Below are positions 1 to 13,600 of a stretch of 64,000 nucleotides of DNA, piece by piece (position 1 is the first letter of the stretch; every line of letters starts with the position of its first letter). The notes beneath the pieces are model-generated. The model worked only from the letters and a program-made list of their open reading frames with translations. It had not been told where the DNA came from and did not search any database. The stretch is from the NCBI RefSeq assembly GCF_009870125.1, contig NC_046683.1, positions 18,237,001-18,301,000 on the forward strand, given 5' to 3'. A program made the translations under genes and the position numbers. This stretch comes from Drosophila pseudoobscura. Its lineage: Eukaryota; Arthropoda; Insecta; Diptera; Drosophilidae.

Positions 1-179
1 ATACAATATATACTCGTACTCGTAATTCAAGACCACCCATTTGTCAGCGATCAGCGGATCAATCGTTATTCATTATTCATGGGTCTGACCTGACCTTTCG
101 GTTGTGTTTGCTTGTGTATAGATACATAAATACATTTATGGACATTTCTTTTTGCTTTGCTTTAAATATATTGTATATA

Positions 180-223
<44 letters not shown>

Positions 224-1494
224 GTATATATATGTGTGTATATATAATTTGTGGGATTTTACTCTGCCTCTGCCTTGCCGTATATATAGCTGTATGTGTG
301 TGTGTGTGTACTGGGAGCGTGTGTGTGTGTGTGTGTATATAGAGAGTCCTGCATATACGGATGCATGCTCGTATAAGGATTAGTACGCGTAGGTAGCTCT
401 TAGGTTCACATGTGTCTCAGTGTCTCAGTATGTGTGTGTATCTATGCTTTCAGCTCTTAGCGTGGCTTTAATTGTACGAGTATTGCGTAATTTGGTAAGA
501 GTTGCTGAGATATGATATCCGTTTTGCAAGCATTTTGACGATCTGGCGATGCTCGAAAGTATGCTACGAAGCCGCCATGACTGTGTGTCTGCGAGTGTGT
601 GTGTGTGTGTGTCTGTTAGAGAGTGACTGCATATATGTATGAGTGGGTGTTTGTAAGAGAGTGAATGTATCTATGAGTGGACATCTGTGTGAGTGTGACT
701 TGACAATTTATTTACTAGGAATATCTTTTTTTTTGCATTTTGCATTGCTTTTGCGTTTGCTCTTCTCTTTATTCTAGTCCTTCTGCTGCTCCAACTCTAG
801 CTCCTTCCTTAGTGTATATATGTATGTATGTCTGTGCTTGTGTGTTGCTTTCCTGCTTTCCTGCTTTCGACTGACTCGCTGAACTCAAGTACTCTCTCCT
901 TCTCAAGTAGAGCCACATTTCAAAAATTGGGAATTGTTGGGAAAAGCAACAGAATACTGTTTTTCGGTGTACTCGTACGAATACGGATGTTTTGTGAAAG
1001 AGAAAACTGTATGCTTGCGTGTGTGTGTGTGTGTGTGTCTAAAAGGGAAAGGGAGTGAAAGAGAGAGAGTGAGAGAGAGACAGCGAGTGAGCTTGAGATA
1101 GAGAGAGAGGGAGGATGTTTGACTGCATTTTGTTAAACATTTAAATACTTAAATTTAATTGCTTGCTTTATATTATTTGCCATTCTGCTTGCTTTAATTT
1201 AATATATAGATGCATTACCATTCATTGGATACTTCCATCCGATTCTTCCTTCATTTGCATGTTCTGCCTTTCATTCTTAACTGCTTTTATCTCTTATTGG
1301 AACTGCGCTCCTTTTGACGAAAAAAAAACCTCTTCTTCATTTCATTTTTTGTATTTAATATTATGTTTAAGTTTCCTTTTGAAATTGTTGGTTTTTTGCT
1401 GCTGCTTTTGCGTTTTGCTGTTTGCTGTTTGCTGTTGATGTGCCGTGCTCTCGCCTGCTTGCTTGCTCTACCGCTGCCTGGCTGCCTGGGGCGC
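1..1494 (-). other. Appl 3' untranslated and downstream region, microsatellite-rich
   Basis: Follows the Appl stop on the minus strand. Minus-strand AATAAA hexamers lie at 768-773 and 707-712, so an mRNA end near 680-760 is plausible, with others possible further left or outside the window. The stretch holds a long TA/TATG tract (about 176-246), TG tracts (297-336, 595-614, 1019-1038) and a GA-rich run (about 1045-1110). No coding sequence is supported. Confidence 0.5.
707..773 (-). terminator. Two candidate Appl poly(A) signals
   Basis: The minus strand reads AATAAA at 773-768 and again at 712-707, 722 and 783 nt beyond the Appl stop. These are canonical hexamers in the right orientation. 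Use of either is inference. Confidence 0.4.
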
Positions 1495-1602
1495 TTACTC
1501 TTTCACCTCGAAGTACTTGTAGGTCGGATTCTCGTACCCATTGATCTGCATATTGGGCACGATCTTCTCCTCCTGTACGATGGGATGGTGTGTGGTCACG
1601 TT
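1495..1602 (-). CDS. Appl: Appl coding exon 11: cytoplasmic tail and stop
   Basis: Thirty-five codons and a TAA stop: NVTTHHPIVQEEKIVPNM then GYENPTYKYFEVKE. The YENPTY motif (residues 929-934) is the PTB-domain and endocytosis signal shared by all APP-family proteins. Acceptor CTCTCTAG. The preceding intron is 1603-2027. Confidence 0.96.
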   Translation of the reverse strand, partial: NVTTHHPIVQEEKIVPNMQINGYENPTYKYFEVKE

Positions 1603-4600
1603 CTAGAGAGCGAAACAGAGATACAATATCAGTAAATGTTATACTCAAAAAATTTGGACAAATCAAGATAAAGTTATACTTCAGCCCGTCTGTGCTAAAT
1701 GTTATCGTTATAGAACTTTTTAATATATCATGTCTTATACCCAAGGGAAATCTAACGTCTAACGTGTCACGTATATCAAATTTCTTGGCTTTGTTGGAGC
1801 TCATCCAGAATATGTCGTCCTATTGTAAGAATGCTCTGAAGAACATTAACGCGAAAATAACTTGTTTTATGAATGATTTGTTGAGATCCTCTTCAGGGCG
1901 GTCATTGATGATCTTTGTTTTTTAGGGAAAGGGCTTCGTTATCCCCAGAGATGGTAAAAATTCTTAACACCATAATACAACACACAGCACAGAAGACTTT
2001 TCCCGCCAATCCAAGTATTATGCGCACCTGATCCACCTCAATGAAGCCCTGGGCGTGCGGCGAGCGCGATGTTCGCCACTTGGCCACGGCCACACCCACA
2101 AAGACAGCCGCCATGAGGGCGATGCCGGCAAAGGAGAGAGTGAAGTAGACGTTGCGTCCCTCCTTGGCCGCGTGCGCGTGCGCGAACTCGCGGCGCAGCG
2201 AGAAGCTCTGCAACGAGAACGAGAGAGGATAGGCTTTAGGCAGATGCGGCACGAGTTGGCGCCGCAGCTCAAATACCGATTCGCGGTGGCCCAGATCGTG
2301 GGTCATGAAGTGCTGCACCTGCGGCTCGGCCTCTTGGTGGGCCACGGCAGCAGCCACATCCTCCACCGCCCGTTGAACGGCATCATCGTCAACCGTTGGC
2401 AGCACGGTCTGCACCTTGGTGCTGCAATGGGGGAGACACATCAGTCACGCTATTGCTCTGAGAAAGAGATCTGCAGATCAGGAGTTAGTACTCACCTGAC
2501 AGTGGCCTCGGCGTACTCGGCATCGGCCAGGTCCTTCTCGCTCTTGGTGGTGTCGAGATTCAGGTTGGCTGCGGTTACGAGGCCGCCGTCGATGCCCAGC
2601 TCCTTGCTGTTGATGCTCTTGTCTTGCTGCTGCGACTGCTGTTGCTGTTGCTGTGCCTGCAACTGGGCTGGGGACTGGGACTGAGAGGAGGACTGGAACT
2701 GGGACGGGGATTGGGACTGCTGCTCGGCCGCCTGCGACTTGAGCATGTCGTCAACCTTCTTGGCCTCCATGCGTAGCTTTTCCTCGCGCAGCTTCTCACG
2801 CTCGGCGGCACGCTGCTCCTTTCGCTGTTTTTCGGCCAGACGCAGACGCTCCTTCTCGGCCACCTTGCGTTCGATCTCGATGCGGTACTTATCCAAAATG
2901 CCCGCCTCTGCCTCCTCGCTCATGCCAAGCGACGAGCCGGGAATGTCGTCCTTGCTGCGCAGAGCCAGGATGTAATCGTTCATCAGCTGAGCGATTTTGG
3001 CGGACAGCTCCGGGTAGCGCTTCAGCATGGTCATCGACTGGTTCACCGCCCGATCGATGTCGATCAGACGCTCCAGAGTGCGGGGTCGCTCTGAGGCAGC
3101 CGCCTCCAGGCCTCCCGGTCCCCCCGAGTTCAACAGGTGGCGGTAGTGTGCCAGTGCATGGGCGCGGTCCTTATGCAAGGCCCGCAGCAGCTTTTGCAGA
3201 CACTTCTCCACGTGATGGGCCTGTCGGGGGATCAACAGATTATTACCCGTACGTTATAAGCACAATAAAATAGGCAAAATCTTTCACAAAAAGGTATCCC
3301 AATTCGATGTCTACCAGGCGTATAAGGCATCCAGTAGAGTATGGGAAGCGCTCCTTTTGTCTAACGAAAGATAAGTTTCGACGGTTCGGATCTTTGAACA
3401 ATTTACTTTGTAGGACATTTGATTAAATTCGTTATACAATCTCTCAATATTTCTTTCGATTGTTGCCCATTAAAATTGTTTAAATGTTTTCCGCAAATAT
3501 AATAGCTGGTATTTATTATTTGAGTGGTGGAGAGACTTTTGATAACTTAAAATAATGCTTCGAAGCGCTTCCCGCCTTATCGCTCTTATCGATTCAATAA
3601 GGAGAAGGGATCTGATAGAACCGGACCGGACGGAGTGGGGCTGCGGCTGTATACTCACGTTGGGCGGCTGCTCGGTAAGGGCCTGGGTGTAGCAGGTCAT
3701 GGCCTCGCGCTTCCTCTGGTTGATGTGGGCGAGGACGCGTTGCTGGTGCATAGCGGCCAGCTGGTGCTTCTCGGCGTTGCCTTCTTCCTCGAGTGCCTGA
3801 ACAGAAGTCTAAAATTACATTCCCATATAAAGACGTATTGCACACCAAGAGAGAAAGATTATCAGCATGGGGAATTTTCCGTCGATCGGTATCAATAAGT
3901 CGATCGGTTAAACGGTTCTTAAACGGATTTTTTCAGTTAGCTTTTCAAATTTTCTGTGGTTCTGTGGTTCGTTCGTATCGCGTGAAATGCAGTTGGGTAC
4001 AGGTTGGGGGTGTGTCAGGTGGTTTTTTGTCATTAGCCTTGTCATTAGGGCTCGATAGGATAGATGGAGCAATGGCTGAACAATGTCCAAGAATTGCGTG
4101 GGTGGTGCCGCTACAGAACTGGTGCTGCAGAGATAGACAGAGACAGTGAGGAGAGAGAGGGAGAGAGAAAGAGAGAGAGGGGGAGGGAGAGCGAGAACGA
4201 GAGTGCGGTGCAATGTGCAGGCCACAAATGATTGATGCAGTAGCATTCGAGGCTGGTCGGAACGGAACGGGACGGCTCTGGCAGGGACATGGATGGATAC
4301 TCGTATATACACATGGATGCAGATGGCTCTGTGCTCTGAATGGAGAAGCTCAGCGGCTATGTAAGCACCGTTTGTAAGATTATTTGCCGAGAAGTGCGTG
4401 CAGTACACATAAACACACACACAGGTATACGTATGTATGTGTAGGTAGGTATATATGTATGTATATAGCCACAAGGCCAAGACTGGCAGTCCAATGGGAA
4501 TACTGGATCGTTTCGGTTCGGATCGGGTTGGTTTGTCTGTTCAGTTCTGTTCTGGTGGTGGGAGTTTTGGTGGGGGGCGGGGCGGGGTTAGCACTATTTG

Positions 4601-7600
4601 GTTAGATTGAAACGAAAAGGCGTCAAAACTAAGGATTACGGATTAAAGGATTTGACTATGGTACGAGTACGGGTATATGTATGTATAAGCCAATCAATCA
4701 GTTCAACTACAAAGCTTTTTGGAGGTAAGTATTGTATACGTATTTTGAGTATATTAGGTAATGGTAATTCTTGTTCTTGCGGTTGTAGCGGTTGTAATTG
4801 TTGTTAGCGCAGTACTGGGTTAATGTTGCTTTCGTTAATTTGTTAGATTAGCATTATCGTTACTGTAATTGTTATTGCTGTTATGATTACAATCTGATGC
4901 CTCTTTCGCTCCCATTTGCCATACATATGGATACACAAAAAAATCAAAAACACCCCTGCCCGCACTATCCAGAGCCAGAGCATGGTACAGTACCGTTTCA
5001 GAGCACTATGCGTAGCCTGCGGATCGGTATAGTGCCGACAAGTATGTACATAAATGAAAAGCAGGCGATACAATGAACACGACTTAATGAGCTACTTTAT
5101 AGAAAGAGTAGGAAGCGATTACGATACGATACGACATGATACGATACGATAATGGGTTAAAGCAGGATCGGAAGTAACTTAAGAAACATATAATCGAAGG
5201 TGTAGAGGTATTTAATACTACTCGTACAAATGGGGTAGATACAAGTTACAAGGCACGCAGCAACAGTGACGTCCTTTGGCAAGGCTCTTTTCGGCTGTCT
5301 ATATCGGTTATCGGGTTATCGGTGGCCGACTACCGGTGAACATACGAATATTTACGAATGTTTTTAGCGATCGCAATTTCATTAGCGAGAGGAGGGTCCG
5401 ATGACCACAGTGCTACTCGTCGATTTTTCAATATCGAATCTTCCAAGTGTTTTTCATCGTGTATCGATTGCTATCGATCTATCTTCGATCTTAGCCTATG
5501 ATCCTTTGCCAAATGAAGCCGCCGTTACAAAACGCAGACACACACATACATACAGATGCAGATATACATATATAAGCATATACGAATATATACAGGGCAT
5601 AGAATAGATGTGAGAGATAGTTTAGGTGATAGGCAGGCAGTCAAAGTTAGATTTAAAGATGGAGAGACGGGGAGAGTGCAAGTGAGTGAAATAGAGATAG
5701 AGACACTGACATAGTGACAGAGTGAGAGGGTGAGAGAGTAACAGAGAGAGAGAGAGAGAGAGAGTGAGAGATGAGTGCGTCACATGGATGACTAACCTGG
5801 AAGCGGGCGGTCATGCGCTGCTTAAAAGATTGAGCAGCCTTAGGATCGGCTAGGCGCATGTCCTGGTACTTCTCCTCCAGATCGGACCAGTCCTTCATCA
5901 CACGGGTGACCTTCTCGCGGTGCGATTCCTCAAGGCGCTGTTGGGCTTCCTTTGTTTAGAATACGTTTTGTGTTGCATCGATAAATAAACCTGCGCCCTC
6001 GTCATAAACACTTACTTTCTGACTTACTTTGTAGCTCTGATGCTCGTAGTGCGGATCAAAGTGGGTGAAGTACGGGTCAGAGGTGGGCTGGGCCGTCGAC
6101 GGAGGTGCCCCAGCAGCCCCAGTAGCGGCAGCAGCAGAAGCGGCGGCAGCGGCGGCGGCAGCAAGTCGATTGATATGGTTGGCATTACTGATCGCAGCGT
6201 CTTTGGCGGCAGCCTGTGCAGGCGAGTATATGGGAATGCGTGTGACCTGGTCGGGCTTTACGGGAGTCTTGCCGGAGCTGCCGATGGCATCGGAGCCCAC
6301 GGGCAGGCTGGACGGCGATGAGGAGGAGGATGCCATGGAGAAAATTGGAACCTTCAGGCCCACGGGCTTGGCGCCGCTGGAGCTGCCGTTCTGGTCCCAG
6401 GTGTCCGAGTCATTGTCGCCCTCGGAGCCGGCGCCATCCTCCTCGTAGTTGTCGCCATCCTCGCCGCTGTCATACTCCGCATTGATGTCGTCCAGGGAGC
6501 CGCTGCTGGCATCTCCAGTCGCGGCTGAGCTAGAGCCGGTGCCGGTGCCGGTGCCGCCTGCCGCAGCCGCCTCGTCGGCCACCATCTCGTCCTCCTCGTC
6601 ATCGGCCATCAGATCATCCTCGTCGTCCAGCTCGTCATCGTTTGCATCCTTCGAATAGTTGGAATCGTTGCTGTCATCCTCCTCGTTGGCGTTCAGGTTC
6701 AGCTCATCGTTGGCACTGCTGATCTGGGCGGGGGGCATCACCGGTAAATCGGTCTTCTTCACATGAATCTCATCGGCTGATCAAAGAAAAGAATTGCGGG
6801 TTCAATGGGGCTCAAGGGAGTTACTGAGTTGGACTCACTCTTGAAGTGCTTTGGGCAGCAGACGAATTCCACGCCGGAGAAGAGTGATATGCCGCAAGGC
6901 AAAAGCATGGCGAAGCTGCGCATCTGCATGCCGCGTTCCTGGCAGGCGGCGGCGCCCGTCTGGTTCCATCTGACGAACGGCCAGCAGCGCGACGCATTAT
7001 GGATGTGGTCGAAGAGGCAACCCTCTGGCACCAGCAAGGCGTCCGATTGGAATGGTCCTTCTGAAGCCAAACGTTGTGGATCGTCGTCGAAGAGTTGTGG
7101 GTGTGGTATTTGATAGTGTGGAGAGCACATGTGGATCAGATGGTAGCAACCGACGGACGGGGTTTTTCGAGGTACTCACCCAGACAACGGAACGGCTTAA
7201 TCCAGCGATGGGATCCCTTGCATTTGGCCGCGTTCAGGGCGCCCTGGCGGCACCAGCCACCGATCTTCTGGTAGTGCGATGACTCCACAATGTTGGTAAT
7301 GTCTCGGTTGGGATAGGCCTGGAATAAATAGTGATAATACCTGATAAATAACTGCGTACAAGTCCTACCAAGTCCTAGTTTCATTTTTCGATGCCGATTC
7401 CGTTTAGTGCATTATTAAACAAGTTTCCATGGGGAATTCATTTATCTGAAAGGATTCTCTGTTGGATCCACCCGGCTTTGTTTAGGCCATATTTGTTTCC
7501 CCCTTTTTGTTACTGCTTCTGGCTTCTGGCTTCTGGTTTCTGCCTTCCGACAATGGCCAGTAAAACTTTAATTGCCTGACTTGTTTGATTGACTGACTAA

Positions 7601-10600
7601 ATGACTGACTAACTGAATGGCCTAATAAAATATCCCACATGCTGTATCTGTGTCTGTGTGTGCACCCATGTGTGTACGATTGTTGGAGTGTGTGTGTGCA
7701 CTACATTTGTTTCAAACAATTATGTGCCGAGTGGCACACACTCACACACTTTCTCATACCCGTATATGTATGTATAGTCATACGAACACACACACACACA
7801 CACACACACTTACGAAGAGAGGCTCATGAAAATGAGGCCTTTTTAAATGTTGTTTGAGTGCTTCGTTGCAAATGGCGCACATGGGGATGGCGAAAAGAGG
7901 AGGGGGAAGAGTCAAAGGGAGAAGCAGAGTGAAAGCAATGAGTGCAAACGGCACGTAGGCAACACTCGCTTCTCGCTTGCCACTGCCACAGAACAGGCGG
8001 TCAGACAACACCCACATACACATACACATGCACACCCACACTAGCACACACATACTCGTATGTACATAAATATCCCTTCGCACCCCCCTCCACATCGGCG
8101 AGCAGTATATTGCTGTCGGCAACCAGGCTAAATAAAACATTAAAAGCACAAAATAATGATGCTGATGCATGTCAAGTCAAACTCAAAACCGAAACCCCAA
8201 AAGTTCTCTCCTGCGAAGCCTCCTGCGTCCTCACAGCCACGCCTTTCCCTTCCACTTCCCCGCGCGGCAGGCACCTACAGTTCCTGCCCCCAAATCAGCA
8301 AAAAATAAAACAAGTCTTGGCAAGGCCTTGTGCCGTGGTCATTCCATATGCCGCCTATATATGAACACATAATGGCACAGTGGGGAGACACTGCACTGCC
8401 GGGGATCACACGTTTGAGGCCTGGTGGCAAACGATACATATGTACATATATGTGCATATGCATGTGCAGATGCATATGTAGAACAGATGTATATAACCGT
8501 TTGCTTAGATTAAAAAAAAAAATAAAACTGTTATACAAGCTGATATTTGGAGTCAGAATATTTTGCCTACCGATAATCTGCTTTTTGTTGTTTAATAAAG
8601 TAAGTAAAACAGTTTGTATGAAAGTTACTATAAGTATGGTGTCCAAACCGTTTTGATAGAGAATTTTTGAACATTCCCATTGAAGTAATTCACAGTTCAG
8701 CGAGTGGCTCGAGGCCATCCACTATTTTGGAGCTGCGTTTTCGATTTGGTTGTCTGTGTCTGTGCCTTGCGTTGCGTGCGTGCCACACAGCCATGCCACC
8801 AACAAGCGCCTAGTGCCACCCGCCGCCTCCTTCTCACCTACTTCACATACAGTTGGCTTTAAAAATAAAGAAACGCACATCATCAGCAGCAGAGGCAGAG
8901 GCAGAGGTGGAGACCGTGTGGGAGGCAGGCATGGCCACAACGACGACGTCATGTCATTCACACGGCCCAGTGCCTGTCCAGAGCGGTCGATGGTCGCCCG
9001 GTAGGCCCTGGTCGCTGGAGTATATAAACGTGCCGCAAATACACGCACACACACACACACCAACACGGACCAACATCTGTGGAAAGTGAGACTCACTTTC
9101 GTATACCCCATGAGCATGTAGCCTCTCTGCGTCCGCGTCCGCGTCCGCGTCCTCGTCCTCGTCCTGGCTCAAATGTGTTCGTTATACTTGGCTTAATCAA
9201 AACATATTCAACCGAGCGTGATGCTGTTTAAGTGGCTCGCTTGAGAGAGTTTGCGGCAAATACACGCAGCTCAAGTTATTGTAACAGCATTTGATTCTTT
9301 TGTTTCAACCACCCACACACACACACACACTGCCTGCCAATCACATACGCATATACATATACATGCACATACTCATGGACATGGGATGAGCCAAGCAAAT
9401 TTAATTGTATAAAATTAGAAGAGAGCAAAAAAATCCACGCTCCGCTGCACTGCTTTCCCTTTGGTTCGACATGTGTGTGTGTGTGTGTGCGCTAATTACA
9501 GACAAACAATTAAACTTGACATTTCGCTTTGTCTCTCGCAAACACACTCGCAATGTACATACATATGTATGCACGTGGGAATGGGAATAGGAATAGGAAT
9601 GGAAACAGGACACACGGGTCGCGATCCCTGTTCCAACCATTGTTGCTGTCCATCGGGTGTGCCATAAGAATCCTTGAAAAGTTCAGGGGATCTCGATATG
9701 AGAAACAGTACATTAACGAATTTCGCTAGCTTTTTTAATTGCTATCCTTGAGATTCTATTCTGTATCCTGTAGCTGCTTGAATTTGTGGCATGCATTGTT
9801 ATGCCAACTGCTTCGCCAGCTTTTGGATGGGGCTTTTACGCAAACGCAGAATTATTCGTTTGATTGGTTCTATAAAGAAACTGTTGCATACTACGCGGCA
9901 ACACCCCCCTTCCCCACCTCCACACCTCATTGTTACCTAAGCTGGCCACGTGAGCGCCACAAGTCCCGTTAAAAGCAGCGCTAGATGTACGTTTTTGACA
10001 GCGCCTCACAACCGGATAAAATCTTTATGTAAGAGCGGATAAGAGGTGGGACCAGCTCAGCTCCCATGTGTGCTCTGTCAGTCAATGCATGCCAAATGCA
10101 AACAATCGAGCTGGTGGCCCCAAAGGGGCACGGCAATGAAGATGGCGATGCGGATGCGGATGAGGACGAGGACGAGGAAGTCCCTGCTCTGCTGCGCTCG
10201 GCAGTGGAGCGCGTTATTGAAAATGATTTTTTAATGTGGCACTGACATGAAGCCACCAGCATCACGTTGCCATCAGCATCTCGCTCACTTCCTCTCTTTT
10301 CTGGTGCGTGCTCGGGCAAATCATTTTGTGGAAACTTTCTATTTGCATTTTTTGCCTTCTTTGCAATGACAGGAAGTTGTGGGGCGGGGATGGAGCGGAA
10401 AGAGGCTTGCGGTGTAGCATGCCTCGTGGCGTTTGTTTGCACAGGCCGCTGAGCTTGTTTTAATTTAACTTTGGCCAAAGCCCCACTGCTACGCCACGCC
10501 CCAATCCACAGCCTCAGCAGCACCTCGTCGCACGTCGCACGTCTCCTCTCTTCTCCATTTCGTTTCGTTTCGTTTCGTTCCACCCCAGTCAAAGCTTCCG

Positions 10601-13600
10601 TTTCCAAGTGAAACGAGTTTGAAACGTGGCCACGCTGCGTATACGTATTTTTAGTTTACTCCTCCGACTGGAGGCTCTCTTTTAGTTCGTCCATTCCATT
10701 CAATGACTAAGCCCCGCACCAAACACCAGCAGCTCTCTACCACCGACCATCTACCCTTCTGCATATGCCTCCCCTCCGCTTCCCTTCCCCTCTTGGCCAC
10801 TTGGCCTTCGCGCGTGCCTGCTTCTTTGCTCTTCGCCGCCAACATGTTGACATTGAAATTGTAAAAATAATTTCCCATACGCTCTGTTGTACACCTACAC
10901 CTACACCTACAGCCACACACACACCCTTCGGCAAAACCGCAGCATGTGAGGAGAGAACGAGAAGGAGCGGAAGGGGAAGGACAGCATTAAGGCCAAAAGG
11001 CTAAATGTTATTATTGTTGGAGCCTATTCAGAGTTTTTTCATTGATACCTTTTACAGAGGGCGTACAAAGGAGCGTCTCCGACTTCATAAAGCGCATATT
11101 TTATGAATCAGATTAGTCGATATAAAGCCTTGTTTGACTGAAACTATCTGCTCCAAATCCTTTTTTAGCGACGGAGTACGAAGTTCGTTACGTAAAGAAT
11201 AGAAATCTTTATCAAAGTTTTTATGTAGTTTTGATCCAATAATTTCTTATTTCTTATCACTCAAAGCTCACGGAGCTGTAGTTTCATGAGTTTTTACATA
11301 ATTCCGACAAATTGATTTTCTGCAAGGTCCAGGAGTATCAAAAGCTTCGGCACTCGATGCCCACATTTGCTCTTGTCGTTAGTCGAGTTTTTTCAGCTCA
11401 AAGTTTTGCGTTGGAAAGTCCTTTTTCCTGACAAAATGGGTAGAAAGTAAACACAGTTTTAAGGTGCCACCATGGGGCTGTATGTGTGGCTGCATGTGGC
11501 TTACTGTGTGTTAGCGTGTCCGCATGTGTGTTTAAGGTTCGCTTTGACAATCGTTACGCTCTTGTTCCTCCCTCTGCAAGGGTCAGTTGAGTGCTTGGCT
11601 TCTATTTCATTGCGTGTCCCCGGAAAGGGACAGAGATCCAACATGCCCCGTTCCTTCCCCGGGGCACGCTGATACGCACTAAGAGGCAATACCACGGGTA
11701 ATAGCGACTGTACTTTGTGCCATGGCAACGGTTGTACAGCACGCGGCTCTGTGCACGGGGCTAGCAGTACTATAAGCGACAATTGGATTTCGTTTGCATG
11801 CGTTACTTTGTGTGGGATTTTAAGCTCTAATCAGCGCATCTGGGTGGGATTTTCGGCGGGGAACTTCACTATGTGGACATACATATCTCATACTCAATTT
11901 GTTCAACTGCTCAAATAATGCTTCTTTATACTTCAAATACATACTATGCTACTAATATGTATGTACCATAACTCTATTTCATCTTTCTATACTTACTCAC
12001 TTTAGCATTCTTTAATTTTTGTCAACTTTATTACAGACAAATTGTAATACATCCATAATTGCGTTGGTACATGCCAACGCAACAAACAATCCAACTTTAT
12101 TAGCCATCTCTCTCCCCTCCTACCTTCCTTCCACAGCTGAAGCCTCGGGCACAGTATCCCCAAACGGACCGCACATACATCACCTTTAATGGGCACTATG
12201 TGTAAGCAAGCATTTAACTCTAAATGTCCAATAACATTACAAACAATTGAATTAAGGCCCCGACCCGAGCCACCCACAGCCACCCACCGCTGGACCCTTT
12301 CCAGCTCCCAATTCCGCCGGATCCGGGACCAGTGTCAGTGCCCAGGATGGGCCTCTTTGTGGGCTAGAGTGGTGCAATTTTGGAATCATTTAAGCGAGCG
12401 GCTTAGCAGAACGGTGAAGCGGACCCATTTGTTGCCGAGTGCCGTGTCTGGCTCAGAGAGCGAATGGGCACTGAGGCCGGGCTAACTATATAAAGCCATA
12501 AGCTGGACACACACACAGACTCATAGCAGGAGAAGGAGCAAGCGAAGGGAGGCTGGAGGCCACAGGACCTGAATGGTTGGCTAAACTATTTAGCGACTAA
12601 ACTACTTTTTGCCTGTTCACTGAATTTCAATACGGCCATTATGGGGCGTCTCATAAATATAGTTCAAAAACAAGCCCCGTCCACTGCCGCCTGGCTGCCT
12701 GATGATGCCGTAGGTGTCCTTTAACGGTGAGTGGCTCACCTGTCAGCCGCAACCACCGCATCAGTAACAGAAACAGCAACAGCAACAGCATCACCATCCA
12801 TACGAGAACGAGTATAAGCGTCAGCATCAACATCAGGATGGTTATCAGTATCAGGATGGGGTCAGCCAACTTCAGATGAGTGGCAATTACAAGGAGCGTA
12901 AACTATTTCAACCAGCATACAATTATACAAAAACAACAACAACAACGCAAACGCAAACGCCAAAGAGAAGGGCAATTGACTCTGCAGCATCTCTGCTGCA
13001 GTCGTGTTTGTGCATCTCTTGAAGCGACGTTTCTACATAAACGCCCTTCTCCCCACACACCCGCAGCCCCACTCACAATTCACACAAGCAGACGTGTATC
13101 TGTTTGGAGCGCAATGAGCACAAGTTTGCTCTCAAATCGGATTGAATTGAGACGCTGACAGCGTATAATTAGCGCATCGAATTTGGCTAAATAGCTGGCA
13201 TGGACTAACGTACTAACCTACTAACGTATGCAAAGCGAGTCCAATCGGCTGAGCCCAGCTCGTTGAGAAGCTCATAGAAGGCCTGGCCTACGGCCAAATA
13301 TAAATTTTGTGGAGACGGGCAGAGGGAAGCAGAGGGTAGCAGAGGGCACTCCTGCTAATTGAGCGATCAATGGAACATGAGTCGCGTCGCTGAAGTGTGC
13401 GAGGGATGCCAAATCAATGCAAGAAATAGACAAACTAAAGCCCGTGACTAATGACTGGTTGATAAGGAATTTCATAGCCACAGATACACACTTCTGCATA
13501 TGTGTATACAAGTACGAGTATACATACATATGTGGACTCGCAAGCATATGAACACAAATTCTCGTACATACACAAATGTTCTCTGTGGGCGGTAAACGCT

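Noticed and set aside
9981..10607. Minus-strand frame of 208 codons
   Set aside because: Ser/Arg/Ala-rich, spans simple repeats (TTTCG and GAGGAC runs) in Appl intron 2; no domain.
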